From an uncultured Gemella sp. (GTDB lineage: Bacteria > Bacillota > Bacilli > Staphylococcales > Gemellaceae), in the NCBI GenBank assembly GCA_927911745.1, contig CAKMQF010000080.1:1-12550 (forward strand): DNA of 12,550 nucleotides, read 5' to 3'. The translations under genes and the position numbers were made by a program. Shown piece after piece: positions 7,051 to 12,550 of this stretch (the first letter of the stretch is position 1; the number at the start of each line of letters is the position of its first letter). Under the pieces are notes generated by a model. That model searched no databases. It was given only the letters and a program-made list of their open reading frames with translations, and was not told where the DNA came from.

Positions 7051-8033
7051 TCACCTTTTATTATAAATCATTGTTGGCTTATCGTCTATAATATAATCGT
7101 AAATTAATTCAGAAACTTTATCTGCATTGTGCCTAATCGTATTATTATCAACGATTCCAACGTCATTATTTTTTATTAATTTTATCCCCAATGCTTCAAT
7201 TTTTTCATGATCGATTTTGACCGGTTCTTGTTTTTCTTTGTGATATTTCGATAAAATACTATCATCAAACTCACGCGAATTAGCAATTACTAAGTCAAAG
7301 ATGTTCTCTTCAACATGTTTATTAATCGCAACGATATGATCACAAACCGAATAATTATCTGTTTCACCATGTTGAGTCATGACATTACAAACATATATCT
7401 TCTTAGCTTTACTTTCTCTAATCTTTTCCGACACATTAGAGATTACTAAATTAGGAATTATAGAAGTATATAGACTTCCAGGTCCCATAATAATATAATC
7501 TGCCTCTTCTATTGCTTTAAGTACATCTTCATTGGGTTTAACTCTTGAAGGCGTAATATAAACATGATCTATAACTCCGCCTGCTTTTGTAATTGAAGAT
7601 TCTCCACGAATAATCTCTCCATCTGATAATACAGCATTTAATGTCGCTATATCATTAGTAGTCGGCAATACAGTTCCACGTACATTTAAAATTCTACTCA
7701 TAACTTTTACCGCAGTAGAAAAATCCCCATGAATATCCGTCATAGCAGCTATCATTAAATTACCAACTGGATGCCCCTTTACTTCACCGCTATCAAATCG
7801 ATATTGGAACATTTTTTCCAAATATGGTTCAACATCCGATAATGCCGCGATAACATTTCTTATATCACCTGGAGAAGGAATATTCATATCACTTCTTATT
7901 TTTCCAGAACTTCCTCCATCATCTGCTACCGTTACTACAGCAGTTATTTCAAGAGGGTATTTTTTTAACCCCCTCAAAAGACTGATAATCCAGTTCCTCC
8001 ACCAATAGTAACTACTTTTATTTTAGTACTCAT
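7051..8033 (-). pseudogene. yvcK: YvcK/GlmR family UDP-sugar-binding regulator, one frameshift near the N-terminus
   Basis: The YvcK (GlmR, CofD-like) family binds UDP-GlcNAc and controls central carbon flow into cell-wall precursors; in Bacillus subtilis it stimulates GlmS. The true start is ATG at 8033, four bases after the rapZ stop, reading MSTKIKVVTIGGGTGLSV. The frame then hits a stop because one base is missing at about 7980/7981. The family sequence resumes at once in the next frame as LLRGLKKYP and stays open to 7051. Reconstructed length is 327 residues, close to the usual 310-330. Further motifs are VADDGGSSGKIRSDMNIPSPGDIRNV, IIMGPGSLYTSIIPNL and CNVMTQHGETDNYSV. The break falls in the glycine-rich nucleotide-binding loop, so the shortened protein from TTG at 7977 would lack it. 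A WT codon GTT or GTA before CTT is likely. A sequencing error is plausible. Confidence 0.9.
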
Positions 8034-8037
8034 TTTT

Positions 8038-8898
8038 CTACCTACCCTTATTGATATCGCGATGCTCTAAATACACCCTATATCCTAATTTTGAAATATC
8101 TTCATGTAATCTTCTTGCTACGCTAACAGAACGATGTTTACCACCTGTACATCCAACTGCTATGGCAACCTTATCACGACCTTCATATTGATACTTATCT
8201 ATCATAAACGTCATAAGTTCTAAATACTTATCATAAAATTCCTGAGTAACTTCATCCTCAAAAACATAATCATATACTTCACTATCTTGACCAGTTTTTT
8301 CTCGTAATTCATTTATATAAAACGGATTTCTCAAGAAACGAACATCGACAATATTATCTGCGTCAATAGGAACCCCATATTTGTAACCAAAACTTGAGAT
8401 TGTAATATGATAACTATCTTTTTTCTCAATTCCGAAGTCTTCCAATATTTTTTTCTTCAAATCTTTTACAGAAGTATTTGTAGTATCATAAATATAATTT
8501 GCAATCCCTTTGATATCATTCATATCTTTTCTCTCTTGAGCAATACCTTCAAGTAAGCTAAACTCAGTAGATAAAGGATGATTTTTTCTAGTTTCTTTAT
8601 ATCTATTAACCAATACTTGATCATCACTATCTAAAAATAAGATTTTAACATCAAAGTACTCACTTTGTTGTAGTCTTTTTAATAATTCCTTTAAATCAAC
8701 AAAAATGTGTTTACTTCTTATATCAATACTTATCGCTGTTTTATCAATATCTTTTTCTTCTATTATTCTCAAGAAATCTTCAACAACTAATCCTGGTAAA
8801 TTATCTGTACAAAAATACCCTTGGTTTTCAAAGACTTGTAATGCTGTATTTTTCCCTGCTCCACTTATTCCTGTAATTATAACTAATTTTTTCTTCAT
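8038..8898 (-). CDS. rapZ: RapZ/YvcJ family nucleotide-binding protein
   Basis: The protein is 286 residues, the normal family length. The N-terminal P-loop is GISGAGKNTA (10-19), followed by the family block GYFCTDNLP, the Walker B strand ILFLDSDD, then SSFGYKYGVPIDADNIVDVRFLRNP and GCTGGKHRSVSVARRL near the C-terminus. In Escherichia coli RapZ senses glucosamine-6-phosphate and directs GlmZ RNA decay to tune GlmS; in Bacillus, YvcJ binds and hydrolyses nucleotides and its role is less clear. The Walker A residue after Lys16 is Asn17 instead of the usual Ser or Thr. ATG at 8898 has a modest SD (GGATG about seven to nine bases upstream). It is first in the cluster, and yvcK follows after four bases. 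The whiA gene normally next in Firmicutes is absent; pgi takes that position. Confidence 0.95.
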   Translation of the reverse strand: MKKKLVIITGISGAGKNTALQVFENQGYFCTDNLPGLVVEDFLRIIEEKDIDKTAISIDIRSKHIFVDLKELLKRLQQSEYFDVKILFLDSDDQVLVNRYKETRKNHPLSTEFSLLEGIAQERKDMNDIKGIANYIYDTTNTSVKDLKKKILEDFGIEKKDSYHITISSFGYKYGVPIDADNIVDVRFLRNPFYINELREKTGQDSEVYDYVFEDEVTQEFYDKYLELMTFMIDKYQYEGRDKVAIAVGCTGGKHRSVSVARRLHEDISKLGYRVYLEHRDINKGR

Positions 8899-8986
8899 AG
8901 CTTCACATCCATCTTTATAATAATATAAGTTTTATGGAATAATATATTCAGTTTAACAAAGAATAAATAAACTGCTCCATTTCTAT

Positions 8987-9015
8987 ATTGTACACCATTT
9001 CTAATTTTTTGTGTA
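8987..9015 (-). promoter_or_regulatory. possible promoter of the rapZ cluster
   Basis: Read on the minus strand, TACACA (9010-9015), 17 bases and TACAAT (8987-8992) make a weak but correctly spaced sigma-A candidate. It lies just after the PBP terminator and would give a leader of about 80 bases before rapZ. The AT-rich stretch closer to rapZ has other TATTAT-like hexamers without good -35 partners, so the true start is uncertain. Confidence 0.3.
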
Positions 9016-9034
9016 GTATTTTAAAACTACAATT

Positions 9035-9075
9035 AAAAAGAAAACTACTGCAAGAAATTCATCTTACAGTAGTTT
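9035..9075 (-). terminator. rho-independent terminator of the penicillin-binding protein gene
   Basis: Arms 9042-9055 and 9062-9075 form a 14-bp stem (core AAACTACTG/CAGTAGTTT, one G-U pair on the minus-strand RNA) with a six-base loop. On the minus strand TTTTCTTTTT follows. It lies about ten bases beyond the stop codon at 9085 of the frame proposed as the original C-terminus. Confidence 0.82.
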
Positions 9076-9125
9076 AAATTCTAATTATCTCGTATTTCTA
9101 TTTGTATTGTTATTAACACCATTAT

Positions 9126-11633
9126 TTACTCCATTATTGTTTCTTCCACCTGGAGTTGTAACAGTAGTGTTATTATTGTTTCCTCTTGATGATTGATTAT
9201 TGTTACTGTCATTTGACGCATCATTTGGTTATTATTTGAATTGTCATCATCAGAGTTATTATTACGATTATTGTTATTATTATCGTTATTATTGTTACGA
9301 CTTCTTTCTTCTTGTTCACGTTTATTTTGTTCTTCTATTTGACGACGTTCACTATCAGAAATAACTTTAACTCCTCCATTTATAGATCCAACGTTTCCTG
9401 GAACAGAGAATCCTTTTGGCGGATGTATTCTAACAATATTCTGCATATTTATTCGATACAATGCTTGTGTTTTCTGAGTATCATCTTGTGTCATATACTT
9501 CGTAGGACCATCTATTGCATCAAATCCTTGCCACACAGCCATTGTATAGTTACTTGTATAACCTATCGTCCATGAATCTTTCGAATAGTTATTTATATCG
9601 AAACCGAATTTCTGAGCTTCACCTTCTCCAAAAGTAGTAGTACCAGTTTTAACTGCCATATCCGCTCCACTAATTCGTGCATTTGCGGCAGTACCATTAA
9701 CTACATTTCTTAACATAGATGTCATGATATATGCTGTTGAATCTTTAATAACTCGTTTTCTATCATCAGTGCTGAAACTTTTCACTTCAGTTCCTTCACT
9801 ATCATATACTTTCTTAATAGCTTTAGGTGTTGCATAATATCCACCGTTACTAAATGGAACATATGCTCCTGCCATTTGTAATGGTGAGAATCCGTCACTA
9901 CTTCCTCCAATTGGAGTTGTAATTGAATCATCTGTAATATTCATTCCAACATTGGCTGCGTATTGTTTTACTCTATTGAATCCTACTTCTTGGTAAGTTT
10001 TAATAGCAGGTATATTATACGACCATACCAATGCATTATTAATAGTTATATTACCATGGAATTGTCTATCCCAGTTTTGGATTTCTGAACCTTGGATCTT
10101 AGTATCATTAACTGTATGATCAGATCCCCAGTTTAAGTATTCAATTGCTGGCCCATATGCAAGAATCGGTTTAATTGATGAACCAGGTTGTAATTTAGCT
10201 TGAGTAGCAATATTGAATCCATGGAATGTTTGTTTTTTACCACCGTATAAAGCGGCAATACCACTATTTTCATTATTTAATACAACCATAGCTACATTAC
10301 TTGCTTGTTTTATTCCAGCATAGTTTGCATTAACACTTTCTGTTAGTGTATCTTGAATTTTAGAATCAAAGTTTGTATAAATTTTCAGTCCTAAGTTTAA
10401 GACATCTCCTTCATAGTCTTTGTATTCTTTACTGTTTTTTAATTCATTTACAATTTGATTCATGTAAGAAGTATATTTAGAATCAAACTCACTTGATAGT
10501 AATACACGCTCACTTTCATCACGCTCTATAATTCCTGATAATACATCTGTTTTTTGAGCAGCTTGTGAATCAGCTTCTGATATTTTCCCATGATATTGCA
10601 TTAAGTATAACACCGTATCACGACGCGCCTTAGCAGCCTCTGGATTATCATAAGGATTATAAGTATTAGGGTGCTGTGGCATTCCCGCTAAAAGAGCCAT
10701 TTGAGGAAGAGTAAGTTGATTTAATTCTTTCCCATAATAATATTTCGCAGCGGTTTTTAAGCCGTAAACCCCATCTGAATAATAGATTCTATTTACATAC
10801 ATTGTAAATATTGATTCTTTATCATAGTTTTGTTCAAGTTTATACGCAAGGTATGCTTCTTGAACTTTACGTTTTACACTCTTGTTATCATCAAGGAAGG
10901 TTCTCTTAATTAACTGTTGAGAAATAGTTGATGCCCCTTGTGAACCAAAACCACTAGTTAAGTTTGACACAACTGCTCCTACTAAACGTCTAAAGTCTAC
11001 CGCACCATGTTCAAAGAATCTATTGTCCTCTGTTGCTAAAATAGCATCTTGCATTTTTTGTGGTATATCCGCAGTTTCTAAGTTCTCACCAATTTGGTTA
11101 CCTAATTTCGCCACCTCATTGTTATTTGTATCATAAACAATTGTTCTTGAATTGTTATCTAAAATCTTAGAATCAAATGCTGGTGCTTGGTATATCCAGA
11201 ACACACACAATAAGAAAATTGATATAATAGCAACACTCGCTACATATAAACCATATCTAATAATCTTCATCCATAATGCTTTATTATTCTTTTTAGAATT
11301 TGGATTACTTATTCTATTTGGACCTATCGGTCTTCTCGGACCTCCTGGACCTCCTGCTCTATTACCTCTAGCTGATTGCTGAGGATTTCTTGGTTGCACT
11401 GGTGGTACACCTTGTCTTTGATTTGTACCTTGAGGTCTTTGTGGTTGGATAGGACGACTTTGCCCTTGGCCACCTCTTCTCATTATTTCTTCATTTGTTA
11501 ACGGTCTTCTTTGTTGACCGTTATTCGTTGGATCAGTATTTCCTCTAGATATATATCCACCTGGCATAACACTCTTTCTTTCTTGAGAGTGTCTATCTCT
11601 TCTCGATAACCGATTGTTATTATTTTCTGCCAT
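9126..11633 (-). CDS. pbp1A: class A penicillin-binding protein (bifunctional transglycosylase/transpeptidase), C-terminus probably frameshifted
   Basis: This bifunctional enzyme polymerises and cross-links peptidoglycan outside the membrane. Residues 1-120 are a cytoplasmic Arg/Gln/Pro/Gly/Asn-rich tail, and 125-148 a single membrane helix. The GT51 domain shows ATEDNRFFEHGAVD with catalytic Glu202 and GSQGASTISQQL (230-241). The transpeptidase shows SSIK (Ser485-Lys488), SYN (538-540) and KTGTT (662-666). Residues from about 765 on are Glu/Arg-rich, then Asn/Asp-rich. As written the 835-residue frame ends at 9126 in a tail unlike what precedes it. Adding one A at A3 (9224-9226) would continue an Asn/Ser/Thr/Gly-rich tail to a stop at 9085 (849 residues), next to the terminator. 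The start at 11633 has SD GAGAGG seven bases upstream. It is transcribed alone from the promoter at 11719-11747. PBP1A rather than another class A subtype is the best guess. Confidence 0.93.
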   Translation of the reverse strand: MAENNNNRLSRRDRHSQERKSVMPGGYISRGNTDPTNNGQQRRPLTNEEIMRRGGQGQSRPIQPQRPQGTNQRQGVPPVQPRNPQQSARGNRAGGPGGPRRPIGPNRISNPNSKKNNKALWMKIIRYGLYVASVAIISIFLLCVFWIYQAPAFDSKILDNNSRTIVYDTNNNEVAKLGNQIGENLETADIPQKMQDAILATEDNRFFEHGAVDFRRLVGAVVSNLTSGFGSQGASTISQQLIKRTFLDDNKSVKRKVQEAYLAYKLEQNYDKESIFTMYVNRIYYSDGVYGLKTAAKYYYGKELNQLTLPQMALLAGMPQHPNTYNPYDNPEAAKARRDTVLYLMQYHGKISEADSQAAQKTDVLSGIIERDESERVLLSSEFDSKYTSYMNQIVNELKNSKEYKDYEGDVLNLGLKIYTNFDSKIQDTLTESVNANYAGIKQASNVAMVVLNNENSGIAALYGGKKQTFHGFNIATQAKLQPGSSIKPILAYGPAIEYLNWGSDHTVNDTKIQGSEIQNWDRQFHGNITINNALVWSYNIPAIKTYQEVGFNRVKQYAANVGMNITDDSITTPIGGSSDGFSPLQMAGAYVPFSNGGYYATPKAIKKVYDSEGTEVKSFSTDDRKRVIKDSTAYIMTSMLRNVVNGTAANARISGADMAVKTGTTTFGEGEAQKFGFDINNYSKDSWTIGYTSNYTMAVWQGFDAIDGPTKYMTQDDTQKTQALYRINMQNIVRIHPPKGFSVPGNVGSINGGVKVISDSERRQIEEQNKREQEERSRNNNNDNNNNNRNNNSDDDNSNNNQMMRQMTVTIINHQEETIITLLLQLQVEETIME
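9228..9300 (-). repeat. Asn-codon (AAT/AAC) simple-sequence tract in the PBP tail
   Basis: This stretch is almost only AAT and AAC codons with a few Asp, Ser, Arg and Gln codons, encoding an Asn/Asp-rich extracellular tail. Such trinucleotide runs change length readily between strains by slippage. The proposed frameshift at 9224-9226 lies at its downstream edge. Confidence 0.7.
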
Positions 11634-11899
11634 AGTATATCCTCTCTTTATATATATTTAAACTTTCACTTTATTCATATTAATTTTTCATAATAAAATG
11701 TCATAATATACTACATTAATTTTAATGTATATTGGGAAAAAAATCAATTTACTTTGCATATATTAACTATTATTTAATAATATTGTAACATAAGCCAAGC
11801 TCTTTCAATTATAAGCTTATTAATTAATATTAAATTTAAATTGTACATTTGTAAATGATGTGAGACAAAAAAAAGTTAAAAATAAATACCTGATATGAT
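11634..11899. other. AT-rich intergenic region between PBP gene and insertion sequence
   Basis: It holds the PBP leader and promoter. A palindrome ACATTAATTTTAATGT at 11713-11728 overlaps the -10 box. The stretch 11748-11858 is AT-rich with no gene or RNA that I can recognise. From about 11859 the sequence probably belongs to the insertion sequence. No open frame of note exists on either strand. Confidence 0.6.
11719..11747 (-). promoter_or_regulatory. sigma-A promoter candidate for the PBP gene
   Basis: On the minus strand TTGATT (11742-11747), 17 bases and TAAAAT (11719-11724) form a correctly spaced promoter about 85 bases before the ATG. Each hexamer deviates from consensus in one or two positions. 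A 16-base palindrome (11713-11728) overlaps the -10 box and could bind a regulator. Confidence 0.5.
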
Positions 11900-11933
11900 A
11901 GAGTTACAGAGAAGCTAGCTTCTCTGTAACTCT
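11900..11933. repeat. 34-bp perfect palindrome spanning the transposase stop codon
   Basis: The left arm AGAGTTACAGAGAAGCT (11900-11916) is exactly reverse-complementary to 11917-11933, with no spacer, and contains the TAG stop at 11915-11917. As RNA it would form a long hairpin at the 3' end of the transposase message. On the minus strand a T-rich stretch starts only about 14 bases beyond the stem, so it is not a textbook terminator. It might stop transcription in both directions or serve in transposition control. Confidence 0.85.
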
Positions 11934-12550
11934 TGCCTTTTCTCAACAGGAGTTAGCCATCCTAAAGTCTGCATAGGAAGTCGATTAGAACGATATAGAT
12001 ATTTCTTCATTTGGTTAATAAGGTCATCATAAGAATAAAAAGATAAGTATTTATAAAAGCGTTCGTTATCATTTCTATGACTTCTTTCGACTTTACCATT
12101 ATGCCATGGAGTTCTAGGTCTAATGAGTTGGTGTTTTATATCTAATTGGTTACACAATACATCGAAAGGATGTATTCGTTTAGTGTCCTTAAAGTGAGTA
12201 AATTCAAATCCATTATCAGTTTGTATAATTTTTGGTTTGTATCCAAAGAATGAAATAGCCATCTTAACAAATTGTATTGTTGAATAAGAAGATTGTTCTT
12301 TAAAAGGATAAATAAATCTTTCTCTAGAAGCCTCATCAATCATAGTATATTGATAAAATTTATCAGGATGAGAACCAGTGTAGCATTGTCTAGGGACATA
12401 TTTTACATCAAGTTGCCATTTTTCTCCTAAAGTTTTTGGAGTGTTATAAGGTTTTGGTATATAAGGTTTAGCCTTTTTTTCGGCATCTTTATAGAAACCT
12501 AATTTTCTAAGGATCCTAAATAATGAACAAGGATGTCTGTTATAATTTTT
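11915..12550 (-). CDS. DDE (rve-type) transposase, IS3/IS481-like, N-terminus outside window
   Basis: The frame is open from the right edge of the window to TAG at 11915, giving 211 visible C-terminal residues without a break. The integrase-core triad is visible: Asp48 in KWQLDVKYV, Asp112 in IIQTDNGFEF and Glu155 in PWHNGKVERSH (numbering from the window edge), with 42 residues between the last two. The fold is that of the retroviral-integrase-type transposases of the IS3/IS481 group; the exact family cannot be fixed without the N-terminus and terminal repeats. An internal ATG at 12343 is not the start, since conserved sequence including the first Asp lies upstream. The gene probably catalyses cut or copy of its own element and may be functional. 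Confidence 0.9.
   Translation of the reverse strand, partial: KNYNRHPCSLFRILRKLGFYKDAEKKAKPYIPKPYNTPKTLGEKWQLDVKYVPRQCYTGSHPDKFYQYTMIDEASRERFIYPFKEQSSYSTIQFVKMAISFFGYKPKIIQTDNGFEFTHFKDTKRIHPFDVLCNQLDIKHQLIRPRTPWHNGKVERSHRNDNERFYKYLSFYSYDDLINQMKKYLYRSNRLPMQTLGWLTPVEKRQELQRS

Larger units (their letters stand above)
11859..12550 (-). mobile_element. end of an insertion sequence, continues past the window
   Basis: The element is recognised from its DDE transposase gene. TGTGAGACAAAAAAAAG from about 11859, some 55 bases beyond the transposase stop, is a possible terminal repeat by position only. The other end is outside the window, so neither inverted repeat nor target duplication can be verified. 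It lies upstream of the PBP gene and does not interrupt a gene visible here. Confidence 0.5.

Noticed and set aside
7027..7054. Longer N-terminus for Pgi from ATG at 7054
   Set aside because: It would overlap the yvcK stop; AAGGAG at 7035-7040 clearly serves ATG at 7027, which gives the standard protein length.
7051..7977. YvcK as an intact shorter gene starting at TTG 7977
   Set aside because: It lacks the conserved GGGTGLS loop, which is present just upstream in another frame directly after the rapZ stop with a proper ATG.
9228..9300. Repetitive tract considered as a CRISPR array
   Set aside because: It is an in-frame AAT/AAC codon run with no repeat-spacer pattern.
9312..9575. Plus-strand open frame of 87 codons opposite the PBP gene
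   Set aside because: It is antisense to the transpeptidase domain, with a composition expected from the reverse of AT-rich coding sequence.
12142..12339. Small minus-strand frame of 65 codons within the transposase region
   Set aside because: It overlaps the clearly conserved transposase frame and shows no family features.

Overview
The window is about 12.5 kb of AT-rich DNA from a low-GC Firmicute. Gene content, Streptococcus/Bacillus-like protein families and strong Shine-Dalgarno (SD) sequences fit a Gemella-like member of the Bacilli. That genus guess is inference from protein flavour only. Nearly every gene lies on the minus strand; the one clear plus-strand gene is a GntR-type regulator at 4659-5366.

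Layout, right to left along the minus strand. (i) 11859-12550: the end of an insertion sequence, with the C-terminal part of a DDE transposase and a 34-bp perfect palindrome over its stop codon. (ii) 9085-11633: a class A penicillin-binding protein with long low-complexity tails, closed by a terminator. (iii) 8898-5678: a tight rapZ - yvcK(glmR) - pgi cluster, closed by a terminator. (iv) 5429-5608: an approximately 180-bp nested inverted repeat between two convergent terminators. (v) 4659-5366 (+): a TreR-like GntR/UTRA regulator, divergent from (vi) 4421 to below 1: an operon of malQ, glgP and an endonuclease/exonuclease/phosphatase-family gene that runs off the window.

Functional reading: MalQ and GlgP convert maltodextrins to glucose-1-phosphate and glucose, and Pgi links glucose-6-phosphate to fructose-6-phosphate. 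YvcK/GlmR and RapZ are, by family, regulators around fructose-6-phosphate use for amino-sugar and cell-wall precursors. The neighbouring PBP consumes the end product. The regulator between the two halves probably controls malQ-glgP: the shared intergenic region has consensus promoters and several palindromic or repeated motifs.

Four single-base indels break otherwise well-conserved reading frames: two compensating ones in glgP (T5 at 2379-2383, T7 at 1400-1406), one in yvcK (about 7980/7981) and one in the PBP tail (T3 at 9224-9226). Three of the four lie in A/T runs. Sequencing or assembly error is the simplest explanation, but slippage-based gene inactivation or phase variation is not excluded. 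The best candidate for something undescribed is the multi-hairpin element at 5429-5608, which could fold into a four-way junction and contains an alternative pairing.
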